A DNA stretch of 64,000 nucleotides from Lepturacanthus savala. Taxonomy: Eukaryota; Chordata; Actinopteri; Scombriformes; Trichiuridae. Shown here piece by piece: positions 23,664 through 37,500 of the stretch. How positions within the stretch are numbered: the stretch's first letter is position 1; each line of letters opens with the position of its first letter. The notes under the pieces were generated by a model that saw only the letters and a program-made list of their open reading frames with translations, made no database searches and had not been told where the DNA came from. Made by a program: the position numbers and the translations under genes. The stretch lies in assembly GCA_030544235.1 (NCBI GenBank), contig CM060470.1, positions 31,422,809 through 31,486,808 of the forward strand, read 5' to 3'.

Positions 23664-24305
23664 TTAGCAGAGTGGATCAAAATTATATTTAACCTAAAAA
23701 CAAAAGTGTACATTTCTTTTTATTTAGAATATGTTGATGTATTTCATAGAATTCAAGATCAAAACTATCAGTTCAATTGATTAAAATTCAATTCAATCAA
23801 ACAAAACAATTTTTATTTGCCCCAATATTATATCCCTCCCCACCAAAGCACTCGATTCTAATAAGCCTAGCACCAATACAAGCAATCGGGAAGGAAGTGG
23901 CAGCTATATGGATAGGCAGGGGCAGTAACTATGAATTTCCACTCTTGTTGTGACATCACAACCAGAGCCAATTCTAAATGGTTAGTCTTCAGTTAGGTTT
24001 TAGCACCATTACAGCAGAGGCCAGAGCACAACAGCGGTGATCTTATTTCACAGTTTATGTGTTAACAGCAACATCAGCGACCAAATTAGCTACACACAAG
24101 CACTGAAAACTCTTTTTTTTAATAATAGGGCTACTTTCAAGTCAATCTGGTCAAGTTGAAAAAAAAGCCTGTCATGTTAATCTAGGTCATTTTCCCTTCA
24201 CATACTCTTTTACTCTTTTTTATTGCATATGTCAAAAAATGTTCTGTTGCCCCTTGTTATAATACACACAAAGCAAAGCAGCAACACATCTGGCCTTTGC
24301 AGGTT

Positions 24306-24657
24306 CATTCATTCATTCATCTTCTATAACCGCATATTCCTCATTAGGGTTATGGGGTCTGCTGGAGCCAATCCCAGCGCATTACAAGCAAGAGGCAACG
24401 ATACACCCCAGATGGTCGACAGTCTCTCAGGGGGCACACACACCATTCACTCACACATTCACATCTATGGGCAATTCAGAGTCTCCAATTAACCTCAGCA
24501 TGAGTTTGGACTGTGGGAGAACCCGGTGACAACCCACGCAGACATGGGGAGAACATGAAACTCCACACAGAAAGGTCCCAGACCCAGGACCCATGGAGGT
24601 CTTGAACCTTCTTGCTGTGAGGCAACAGTGCTAGCCAGTGCTCCACCGTGTCACCCA
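24306..24657 (-). repeat. S1 SINE, near full-length, 11-bp target duplication
   Basis: Reverse copy with an (ATTC)n tail. CTTTGCAGGTT is repeated at 24295-24305 and 24658-24668. Minor internal deletions include loss of part of box B (CTTGAACCTTCTTGC). Confidence -1.
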
Positions 24658-24804
24658 CTTTGCAGGTTATCAGCTGTAATTCTGAAAAAGCCAAGCAGTC
24701 CTGAGATTTGCAGCAATGTCAAGTGCCTGAATATCAATTCCTGTAATTTTGTCTGGTAGATCATCTGTCATGCACCAGATCATCTTTCTGTTCGATAATA
24801 AACC

Positions 24805-25205
24805 CTCTGCCCACTGGCATAGTTGGAAAAAAGACATTGGGTGTGAATGTATCACTCTCAAATTTACAGTATTATTAACACAAAACATATCCACACGTTT
24901 TTGTTGCGTTTTATCAGTAATAGTCAACCATGGTTGAACTGGTTTGATATTTATTTTTCAAATTCAAAGACACTCATTTAACTTGTGATACATATCACAG
25001 ATCTTTTTCAAATAATGTGTCTTGTAACTTTAATCAGCTCATAGTATAATTTAATAATTACTGTCTTATGATATATACCCTGGATGATCATAAAGATGTC
25101 ATAAGTTGTTTGAAAAGTTGTGATGCATATCACACAGTTGGGTGATATGTTAAATGAGTGTATTTGAATCTGTTCAATATGTGTTGAATATCCAATATCT
25201 AAATA
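24805..25205. repeat. Foldback-like palindromic element, copy B
   Basis: Second copy of the 9985-10650 element, without the SINE. Its two arms are inverted: ACACTCATTTAACTTGTGAT at 24970 onwards pairs with ATATGTTAAATGAGTGT at 25145-25161, and the flanking arm parts (AATTCAAA versus TTTGAATCTG) also match. It has a GATGATCATAAAGATGTCAT centre block shared with copy A. No coding content. Confidence -1.
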
Positions 25206-27191
25206 TTCACACATGCAACGTGCTTTGAAGAAAATCAATAATAAAGTAATAGAAAAAGAACACTTTTTGTTCTCAAAAAGAAAAAATAAACACTGCAAAA
25301 ACATAACAGACAAAGACATTGCCTGGCCAGTGAGATGAACATAGTGAAATATAACACACTCATGAGCTTACTGTGCACTCTCATAGAGCCATAATGTTTC
25401 ATCTGAAGACGACTATTGGGCTTAGCAGCAGAGTAAAGTACACTATGTTATAGCTGCTTAACTGTTCGCACTGTGCAGCTCTCATTCTAAAAGGCAAGAC
25501 ATTGTGGCTTGGTCTTGAACTCATTTATTACTTTAACAGAGTCAAGTTTCTTCGCGACAACTCTATTTCATTGATATTAGCAGCAGTTAGTGGTCTCACA
25601 ATTTTTTCTGGGCGAGGGGTCACAGTCACATCAGTAGGTTGCCAGGTGCAGGTGTAACAGCATTTGTTTGGGATGTGCTAGCTGCCTCTATGGGTGGCAC
25701 CGGCACACCCTGACACACACTTGGCTACGCCATTTCCTCTGCCTGCATACAGTATACTGGCTGTTGCCATGCAGTATGTGATGGTCATATCATAACCCTA
25801 TGTTGTAGCTTTAAGGATCCATATTGCCTGATATTGGTGTCAAAATTTCTTCCTCAATAAAAAGTAATACACACTAACCATATGCTTCGATACACTAACT
25901 ATATTTTAATCATTTCATTTGGTATGGATTTTTTTCTCTGTCTAATGGCATGCCCAGTCTAAGGGTTTTGATGCTGAATTTGACACCACAGAATCAAATC
26001 AACGAACCCCAAGGACAGAGCTGAATGGCCAACAGCTGTGCTAGTCTGCACATAATCTGCCTGTCTCACTTCCAAGGTCACAATGATTGTGAGCAAGATG
26101 TAAAATACAGTAATACCAATAGGAAACCTGGGAACATTCAATTTGAATATGTATATAACAAGCCTTTTGCTTTATATTCTTATATTGTTATGCCATGAAT
26201 AGCTTGATAGATCATTATAGGTTTGTATGTTAAGTGTCTGCCAGTGCTGCTGTGTACCATCACAATCAGACAGCTCAAGTTCAGAGTAGTTAGTTATCAT
26301 GCCTTTCATGGCCATGCACAGACATTTTAGGGGGCTTATGTTCAACTGGAAAATAATTAGCCTGTTACTCATTGCTAATTAACATTAAGAAAAGGACACT
26401 TAAATGTTGCTTACATCACAAACGGAGCCCCCAAGACACAGGCTGGTATTCCAGGCACTACAAACCCAGGAAGTGAACCCCCAAAAGAGTTCTGACACCT
26501 CCTGTTCAAATAACACCAAGAGTAAACTAAGTTATTAAACTAACAAAGGAACATTGGACAAATAATACAAAACTCAAAAAATACTTAATTGCTATCTGGC
26601 CCTAAAGCAGGACTATACATTGTCAGAATATGTACTATCAGAGGTAGTATTTTTGTATGTGTTTAGTAGCATACCATTCGAAAGACAGTTCATTTCAATT
26701 TACAACAATGCCCATCTGAAATGCGGGGTCCCAAGTGAAATGTGACAAATTTCCGTGCCATGGGCCAAATAAAAAAAAAAGAAAGAAAAAAAGAAAGAGA
26801 ACAAAATGTCTTGCAAAAGGGGCACTCATCTAGTTGAAGGGAAAAAGGACAGGTGCTGGAGCAACACCTGGGGTCTGTCTTTGCACGTGCTTGTCGCCTT
26901 TGTTCATTAGGTTGACCTCACCGCTACAAGCAACTGGCAATATTGTGTGCAGGTTGGCCGTGTATGAGGTCTATAAGCTTTCTGGCATTGCTTTTCTTTT
27001 ATCGAGGGACCTTTCATACAAGGACATTTCTCTTAGCACCTCACCTGTGAACAGCCCAGAATGTTACAGCTGTCACATCTACAATTTGACCCACTTTGGC
27101 AAGCTGCAACAACCACCGCCCACCACCAACATGTAAAATACATCTGATCTGTCAAGGTACGTATATATTATGTAAGAATGATGCTATAGGA
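25206..27191. other. Intergenic, no gene seen
   Basis: No exon or named repeat supported. The 100-aa frame at 26834-27136 has no domain I recognise. Confidence -1.
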
Positions 27192-27256
27192 GGGCGACAC
27201 AGTGGAGCAGGGGTTAGCGCCATTGCCTCACAGCAAGAAGGTCGCAGGTGAGATGA
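27192..27256 (+). repeat. S1 SINE, 65-bp head-only copy with perfect 12-bp target duplication
   Basis: Contains only the tRNA-like head (GGGCGACACAGTGGAGCAGG through AAGAAGGTCGCAGGT) joined directly to a GAGATGA tail. GATGCTATAGGA is perfect at 27180-27191 and 27257-27268. The flanking duplication shows that this very short unit is a whole insertion rather than a later deletion product, or that the deletion kept both ends. Confidence -1.
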
Positions 27257-27860
27257 GATGCTATAGGAATGAAGGAATTCCTATAGGAGGAAGGAATAGT
27301 CATTTTCTGACACCTCATTTTCCAAGAATGGAGCTTTATGGTACCCAGTGCTGAGTCTTGTAGGCTGCAACATCAAAAACATACAAAAAACATACACAAC
27401 AAACACTTCTTTTATTTTCTTTGTGTCATGGATGAATATTTGCTTACAGTTCCCTTTCTATATTTGTAGGATACGCAATACAGGTTATTATCTATATTCC
27501 AAGAACTTTGAATTGGATAGTTTACTTTCACTGTCACTAAAAGTCATCCTCCACTTAAAAATGTTTTCTTCTTGTTCATTCTATGTTTGAGCTTCACCAG
27601 TCAGAATGATGTAGAGTTTGATATCAGAAGACAGCTTTTACATATCTTTTACAGACATATGTAACGTGGAAACATACACTGTGAATTGAATTTACAGTAC
27701 AATAAGGTGTCTGGTAGGCTTGTTATGAAATATGTGCATATTCATAGAATCAGAAAAAAGGGTAGATGTCATTTTAAGGATTTTTACATGGTCATTGTAC
27801 TATTTTATGAAAAAAATATCTGCCTGATAAAAATATATTTATTAGAAATATATTCTTTGT

Positions 27861-28017
27861 CATGTGAATGTGTGAGTGAATGGTGTGTGTGCCCCCTGAG
27901 AGACTGTCGACCATCTGGGGTGTATCCCTGCCTCTCGCCTGTAGCGCGCTGGGATTAGCTCCAACAGACCCCCGCGATCTTAACGAGTAATAAGCAGGTA
28001 AAGAAGATGACTGACTG
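27861..28017 (+). repeat. S1 SINE, 5'-truncated copy with 11-bp target duplication
   Basis: Starts in the body at GTGTGAGTGAATGG and ends in a GACTGACTG tail. ATATTCTTTGT is repeated at 27850-27860 and 28018-28028. Confidence -1.
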
Positions 28018-28139
28018 ATATTCTTTGTAAGAGTGGCACATAGTGGGCAAAAATAGAATTGCACGTGCAGTGGTGCCTATTGAACTTCAGATCACATTTA
28101 TTTTAAATTTTAAATTTTGTTTAAAATCAAATATAATTG

Positions 28140-28475
28140 ACTAATATGGCCGCTGTTCTCTTCACAACATGACTTCAACCCCGCGGCGTTGTTTAAATAA
28201 GTGGAAACATTAATTTTCTTTTTTATGGGGAACCTTTTTTCTTGTATTGAGTTCCACACGGACCTCTTAGCGGCTACATCGGTGATGCTACCGTAACCTG
28301 ACCGTAACAGCCTGTGTTGGTATTGCTAGCCTCGCCGGTTCTTGCTGACAGTCTCTAACCTCGCGTCCTCGCCACTTAGTTAACTGTTACAGAGCTGAAT
28401 GACAGTGGCTGTGTTGTTTCTGTCTTACTGTTCTGTAAAATAACATGCAGCCGAGGCATTAAAAATGAGAGAAGG
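28140..28475 (+). promoter_or_regulatory. abhd13 promoter and non-coding first exon (probable)
   Basis: This stretch is richer in CpG than its surroundings (CCCCGCGGCG near 28180, several CG near 28260-28370) and ends in a consensus splice donor, GAAG/G-GTGAGT, with exon end at 28475. It would splice to the acceptor at 29813-29814, giving a 1.34-kb first intron. Human ABHD13 also has a non-coding first exon. An upstream ATG at 28465-28467 would run across the junction as a very short upstream frame and stop before the main start. The transcription start is not fixed. Confidence -1.
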
Positions 28476-29814
28476 GTGAGTATATGTCCGCATTATTATA
28501 CATTGATGAGTTAACGCCAGGTAGCTAGCTTACAGTGCCGATAGCGCTAGCAGGCTAAAGTATAGCTTCATAGTTAGCATAACTGTAAGAGAGCTAAATC
28601 GGACTGGGAAGTAATTCAGAGGCATTCGCTAACTTGACATCTTTTTGGACAGTCTAGAAATTTAATACTGAGTGATAGACGAGGTTACTAACCCACACTT
28701 TTAAACGTAGTCCTTCATTTCTTTTGGCTGGTTGCAGCTGCCACTGTCAACCCATAAATGTCAGCTTGTGGCTAAACTAACGTTGTGTACCTGTCTGGTC
28801 CTGGAGAGCCTAAGCACTATATTACAAGATAACGAAAGTAGGTGTTTTCACTTCAACATTTGGTGCAAGATTTTTATCAACATTTGGTGCAAGATTTTGT
28901 TGTCAATATTTCCCAGTAATGTTACTCAGGTCACAAATCTCTGCACCTGCAGAATAAACAATTGAAGCAAACTTACTTAAGAGAAAGTTAGCTAATATAT
29001 CAGGGGTCGTCAACTGGGGGTCCTTACTGCAAGGTTGCAGCCAAATCATATATTTTTATATCACAAAAAAAATCCAACTTTGTCTGAAAATATAAAATAC
29101 CATACATTTAAAGTTAGTAGATAGTTAGTTTGGTATGCATGTAACAAAGTATGTTTATAGTCTATGGCACTATAGGCCACATGAAAAAATATATGTAGCA
29201 GGGGGTTCCTGCTCCGACTCTGTGTCAACTAATGGGTCTTTAGCCTAAGATATGTTTATATTTAGTACATTAAAGCAAGTTTCAGAAACCTAAAGTAAAG
29301 AATTTGTTTAGGCTATCTCCATGCACAAGTATACCAAAGTATAAAAAGCTGGAAAATAGCAGCAAAGGTCAGATGAATTTTTGCAGTAATCAGTTTCTGA
29401 TGGACATATTTGAGACCAAAATCCAGTAAATACAGTGCTGTTGCTAGTCAAGTGACTGTTTCTCGAGGCAGAATCAGTAGCATAGAGGCCCTTTGGTTTA
29501 TGAAAGCTGTTAAGGATGAAAGTTTTAAGACCATCTTATACAGACATCTGTGTTCAAATGTTAAAACACCAGTATGAGATTTTTGTTCCTGACAGCTTCT
29601 TAAATGTCAGGATTTGCTTGTCTTGTCTCTTAAGTCATTAAACATTTGTTTACACTTAAATATAATGAACATTTTGCTCTCGGGTTACGTGTGATGGGCA
29701 TTTGCCATTTAACTAATAAATGCAAAATAGATTATTAGTTAGTGAAGATGAACAAGCTGTTCTTGATCATTTATTTATATTCCATCACTCTCCCCTACCT
29801 CTCTGTATCTGCAG

Positions 29815-31060
29815 TGTGTGTGCTGTGTGACTCAGCTCTTGTGTAGAGATGGAGAAGCCCTGGAGGCTGTGGGGGGCAATGGAGCGGTGCACCCTGACAC
29901 TGGCCTCCTGGTCTTGGGGTGCCTGCCGCATCTCCTTGTTGGCCCTAATCCTCACCTTCCACCTGTATGGAGGTTTTTTCCTCCTTGCTCTCATCCTGGC
30001 CTCTGTGGCCGGCATCCTCTACAAATTCCAGGACGTGCTCCTCTACTTCCCCGACCAGCCCTCCTCTTCTCGCCTTTATGTCCCCATGCCAACAGGAATT
30101 CTGCATGAGAATGTGCACATTCGCACCAAAGACGGTGTGAAGCTCAACCTCATCTTGCTTCGCTACACAGGAGGGGACATGCCTCCTGGAGCCACCACCG
30201 GCAATCAAAGCAGCCCCTCCTCCTCAGCTCCACCGACCATCCTTTATTTCCATGGCAACGCGGGCAACATTGGGCACAGGGTGCCAAATGCTCTTCTGAT
30301 GTTGGTCAATCTCAAAGCCAATGTTGTGCTTGTGGACTATCGTGGCTATGGGAAAAGTGAGGGTGAGCCCAGTGAGGATGGACTGTATCTGGATGCCGAG
30401 GCCACGCTGGACTATGTCATGACCCGTCCTGATCTGGACAAGACAAAGGTGGTACTATTTGGCCGCTCACTTGGTGGCGCAGTGGCAGTGCACTTGGCAT
30501 CAGTCAATCCTCACCGCGTAGCAGCTATTATTGTTGAAAATACCTTCCTGAGTATCCCACACATGGCGGCAACGCTCTTCTCCTTCCTGCCCATGCGCCT
30601 GCTGCCCCTGTGGTGCTACAGGAATCAGTTCCTGTCCTATCGGCAGGTAGCACTATGCCGCATGCCCTCTCTGTTTGTGTCCGGTCTGTCAGACCAGCTC
30701 ATCCCACCAGTGATGATGAAACAACTGTATGAGCTGTCTCCTGCACGGACTAAACGCCTGGCTATCTTTCCAGAGGGCACACACAACGACACATGGCAGT
30801 GTCAGGGCTACTTTGCTGCTCTGGAGCAGTTCATAAAAGACCTGATGAAGAGCCATGCCCACGAGGAGAGTGCCCAGCCCTCGGCTAGTGTCACCATTAT
30901 CTGAAGGAACTGACTGTCTGGCTGTCACATAATAATGAGATTGTTTTTTGGGGGGAAGAATGTACATTTGTTATGCTTTTGTCTGCGGTTTGTATTTTAT
31001 CTTTTTACCTTTCTGTAAATGTAAATTTTTGTCAAAATGATTTGACTAATATAAAGTTTT
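29815..31060 (+). other. abhd13: abhd13 second exon (coding plus proximal 3' UTR)
   Basis: A pyrimidine-rich acceptor (CCTCTCTGTATCTGCAG) ends at 29814. After the stop at 30902-30904 there is a possible variant polyadenylation signal (AATATA near 31049). A canonical AATAAA at 33613-33618 would give a long 3' UTR of about 2.7 kb, similar in scale to the mammalian gene. Which is used is unknown. Confidence -1.
29849..30904 (+). CDS. abhd13: ABHD13, alpha/beta hydrolase domain-containing protein 13
   Basis: A 351-residue intronless coding sequence. An N-terminal hydrophobic segment (about residues 28-56) suggests a single-pass membrane anchor, followed by an alpha/beta hydrolase fold. Visible motifs are the oxyanion-type FHGNAGN at 134-140, DYRGYGKS at 163-170, and the nucleophile elbow GRSLGG with Ser207. 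Asp282 in SGLSDQLIPP and His312 in GTHNDTW complete the triad. The order and spacing match vertebrate ABHD13 (about 337 residues in human). The extra 14 residues fall in a Ser/Pro-rich loop around 109-128. The start has G at -3 and G at +4. The family is a putative serine hydrolase whose natural substrate is not established. It lies upstream of tnfsf13b in the same direction, as in human. Very confident identification. Confidence -1.
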   Translation: MEKPWRLWGAMERCTLTLASWSWGACRISLLALILTFHLYGGFFLLALILASVAGILYKFQDVLLYFPDQPSSSRLYVPMPTGILHENVHIRTKDGVKLNLILLRYTGGDMPPGATTGNQSSPSSSAPPTILYFHGNAGNIGHRVPNALLMLVNLKANVVLVDYRGYGKSEGEPSEDGLYLDAEATLDYVMTRPDLDKTKVVLFGRSLGGAVAVHLASVNPHRVAAIIVENTFLSIPHMAATLFSFLPMRLLPLWCYRNQFLSYRQVALCRMPSLFVSGLSDQLIPPVMMKQLYELSPARTKRLAIFPEGTHNDTWQCQGYFAALEQFIKDLMKSHAHEESAQPSASVTII

Positions 31061-34000
31061 AAAAAACAAAGGAAACATTGCCCTTATTGATTACTTTGTG
31101 TTTTAACAATGAACGCATGTACTTGTGACCTTTTTATAAATGAAGCCAGAGCGTACATGCTTACACCTAAAGATGTGTCACAACCACAAAAATCATTCGT
31201 TGTGGTGCGTCTACTAAAATGAGTTACAGTCACAAGCATATGAAGACCTACGCTGAAAGGATTACTAGTGCAATTCCAATTACACTCCTGAGATACTGAT
31301 GACATGTAGGCCTCTACTGTGTGTATATATATATAAATGTTTTGTTATTATCATTGCACTTTTTGTTCAAATATCCCGACACCACATTTTGAGTTTGGTA
31401 GGCTAATGTTTTCTGAGCAATACGTAGAGGAACATAGGGATGGTTTTCTTTCCCCTTTTGATGAGGAGCATTAATATTGAGTGTTTGCCGGAGATTGGCA
31501 TGTCAGGACATTGTAGTGATCAACTCTTACATTTAGTTTGTCACAATATTATCAAGGTTAGTGCTGCTTAATAGTTATTCAGCCACAAAAAAACAATTGT
31601 TTGCTCAGATATAGAGGTATTGTTGACAGGGTTGTCCCTATCAAATTATCCTCAATATTTTTCATGTCAACTGCTTGTGTTTTAATGTGACTGACCTATG
31701 TTTTTGTCATCCCCGGTACTACTTTTCTGTTGAAGTACATTTTGCTCAGAGGATGGTATTATCGCATATGTTTGGTTGGACTTCCTATTGAGCAGCTTTG
31801 GCTCTTGTAGTTTATTTAGGTTGCACTGTGTGTGGTCTGTCTTGATACGGTGCTGTGACACATATCTGTATGAACACTGAAAAAGTTGCTGGTTGTCATA
31901 ACCATCCTACCTGTAGTAGATGTGAAGAGAGTTAAAATGAGGCTTCAGCAGTCTGTGTTGGCCTATCCAAGTAAATATTTTCTAAAGTTGAGTCACTGAT
32001 TGCAATTGCAAAATTCCCTTTCTCCATCACTATTCCACTTATGCAAAGGAAACAGTCTTGCTAAACACAAAAATGACATTTTGTGTGTAGCCATTTTGTG
32101 TATAGCCTTGAAAGCTACTCCCTTGTTTTGACTTACACAGCTGAAACTTCATATTCTTCATAACTTCAGCAGATCTTTTTTCTGTGATCTATTTAATTGG
32201 AGTCATAATCGAAAGGGATTTCTTAACCTCCAGTGTAGACATGATAAAGACAACTGGTAGCTCTTTTAACATGCATACACATGTGCAGGAAAGGATTGTA
32301 TTAAGGTAGTCTTGAAAAGTCTAAATCTGTCCTCTTTATTATAAATTAAATTGTAAGGTTTTTAACAAATGGTATTTAGGTTATTGTTATCCACATTATT
32401 ATTATGGTCATTTGGAGGATTCCATGTTGTCTCATCCCATGCTTATGTAGCAAAATAACTTTACTCACTTGGAGGGCTTTTAATGATCCAATCAACCTTT
32501 TCCTGCATGTCTTCCAGGGGGTGGAGCAGAGCCTGATGATTTAAACACTGTTATCTGCTCTTGCTTTCAGAACTGCAGCACACAGCATTGCAGAGGTAAC
32601 GAAGCCATTTAAATACACAATGGATTTCATTAGCCATATGTCATACTGTTTAACAGCAAGCAAAACAAATTTCCAACACCATAAGACCAAATATGTTTGT
32701 GTCAGTGTGTTAACAACTTGAACAACAGCGTAAAGGCTACTAAGAATGTAAATTGTGGTCTTAAATGAATATGTGTGCTTTATGAGAAATATGTACAGAT
32801 AATCTTATCTCCCTTTTGTTCGCGTGACATCTTCCCAGTGGTGCCACTGAACAGTTTCAGACCTTTTTTGTAATATATCAAATGAACCCCTTCGATGCAG
32901 TTTTATATTTTTCTTGAATCCATCATACCATGGCTGAATGCACTCATGTTGTTCCACATGCTTTCTTAGACACACTTGCACTTAGTTTGCATTGTGCACC
33001 CTCTCTTCATTCAAGAAACAGTTGTAGAAACTTGACATCATTCACTTGATTTATTGTTTTGGTGGCTGGCCTGAAACTAAATTAATAATATCTAGAATAT
33101 TGTTTTGGTATTTATCCTGAAATGTGTTATTACTGTCAAAAACCCTGTTGTTGAAAAGAAATGGAATCAAACTGAATGTTTGTTTTTTCATAAAGAAAAT
33201 CATTTGCTAGGTATTGTGCGACCGCATTCTGGAACATCATTTTTTATATGATCGTGAATAAAGTGGAATGAATGCTGTTTGAAAGTGTTGGCATAATTTA
33301 AAAATGTGTTAGTTACACTGGCCAGCTGGCAGCATGTGATTATGTTGAGTCTTGGCAACTTTCTGTAATGAGCCTGCACAGTATTGACATCATTTCTGTA
33401 CATTTACTGTGACCTGCAGTGACTACAAACTGAAGAAACCTCAATGGGATTTCTGAACACATCTGAATCATTCATCTTTATCTTTTAGTATAAAGAAGTC
33501 AGTTTGAGGGATTTTCCATTTTAGAGATGTTTCTTTTCTATTTCTGAACAATGTTGATGACTTCTTTTGTAAGCACACATTTTCACTTTCTATTTTCTGT
33601 ACTGTAATCTGCAATAAAATTGATACATGAAAACTGCTTGTAATGTTTATGTGTTTGTGTTCTTGTCTAGATTCAAATTGATTAATGCATCCATTCCCAC
33701 CACTTCGCTTTTTATATTCTGAGAATAACAATGTTTGTTTTGCAAAGTAATTTTTTAACTTCCTTTTTTCAGTCATTGTTGGCTGTCAGATGTTTCATTA
33801 TTGATCCCTGTGTCTGAAATGTCCCCAAACTTTCCTCCCAGACTGTTAGTCATCTTGCTGCCCAGGCTATCCTTCTTTTCCCTCCTTGGTCAACTATTAT
33901 TCCAGATATTCAATAGAATATGCAAGAAGCTAGAATCTGGTTTGTCTATTTGAAGGAGTGAGATGAGGGGTGAGATACTGGTGAGGCAGGAAGCTGTGTG

Positions 34001-34239
34001 TGTGCGGTTAGCTGAGCGGAACAGTAGAGGGGAAGCTGTTCTGCCCTGTTTTGTACTGTACTCGTTCTGTATAATTCCGATAAACTGAAACTGGCTACAG
34101 GGACAAAGGACAAAACCAAGAGTTAAATCAGTCAAGCTTAAGGGAGGGATTAAGGTGTAGAGAAGGCTGAGGCTGAGAGAGGCTGGTAGTTCAGGCGTGA
34201 GGCCTGTCATGCTGCCAGAGTGAGCGCTCCTGAGACTGT
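31061..34239. other. abhd13-tnfsf13b interval
   Basis: Contains the possible distal abhd13 3' UTR up to the AATAAA at 33613-33618, then the tnfsf13b upstream region. No exon-like open frame is supported. Frames at 33890-34336 and 34191-34460 on the minus strand have no recognisable domains and overlap the tnfsf13b first exon. Confidence -1.
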
Positions 34240-36667
<2,428 letters not shown>

Positions 36668-37110
36668 AAGGTGTCACCTCACTTTGGATCGAGGGAATCT
36701 GTTGTGGTGGGAAAGACTGGCAGTATAAGAAGAAACAGAGCGATGAGGCACAGTTCTGGCATCCCTCTTCAGATTGGTTGCTGTGAGAAGTATACAGGAA
36801 GCAGCTGTTTATCCACTGGCTGAATGAGAGGCTGTGAGACTGTGAGCTTGTTCAGCCTGAGGGGGCATTAAGGGACTATGAGCTGATGGCACAGCCTTTA
36901 CTCCTAGTGGGTATGCACCTTATGGCTACAGCTGGATTATGTTAATTTCTACCACAAATTAAGAGAAAAAATGTTAAAATGATCAGAATCAACCTAGTAC
37001 TTTGTTTTCACATTATCACAAACACATGACAATATCTATCAGCAATAATCTAGCATTGTCTTTCCACATGCAGCAGCAGCACCACTGGGTTCATATGCTA
37101 TATATATATA
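36668..37110 (+). other. tnfsf13b 3' flank
   Basis: Probable 3' UTR and flank. No close AATAAA follows the stop; the first ones are at about 37315 (inside a Tc1 remnant) and 37562-37567. The true transcript end is not determined. Confidence -1.
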
Positions 37111-37410
37111 CAGTACAGGCCAAAAGTTTGAACACACCTTCTCATCAATGTGTTTTCTTTATTTTCATGACTATTTACATTGTAGATTCTCACTGAAGGC
37201 ATCAAAACTATGAATGAACACATGTTTATGGTGTTATGTACTTAATAACAAATATGAAATAACTGAAAACATGTTTAATATTCTAGTTTCTTCAAAATAG
37301 CCACCCTTTGCAGTGAAAATAAAACCCAGACATTTGCAGCTAGAATAGTCATTTACCACATTAGCAGTGTATAGAGTGAATTTCTGATTAGTTTTAAGTC
37401 ATTGTGTCAT
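37111..37410 (+). mobile_element. Tc1-like element remnant(s)
   Basis: Preceded by a TA run, CAGTACAGGCCAAAAGTTTG then AACACACCTTCTCAT is a terminal repeat widespread in fish Tc1-like elements, and it continues through TTCTTCAAAATAGCCACCC. After 37325 the sequence (TTTGCAGCTAGAATAGTCAT, CTGATTAGTTTTAAGT) resembles a different part of a fish Tc1-like element, so this is a deletion or a composite. The transposase is absent. Confidence -1.

Positions 37411-37416
<6 letters not shown>

Positions 37417-37498
<82 letters not shown>
37417..37498. repeat. (TA)n microsatellite
   Basis: About 41 TA units directly beside a Tc1 remnant; Tc1 elements target TA. Confidence -1.

Positions 37499-37500
<2 letters not shown>

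Larger units (their letters stand above)
21836..24294. other. Intergenic with GT-rich microsatellites
   Basis: Holds GT-rich runs at 22968-23075 and a compound (GTGC)n/(GT)n at 23211-23285, which create several spurious frames on both strands. No gene seen. Confidence -1.
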
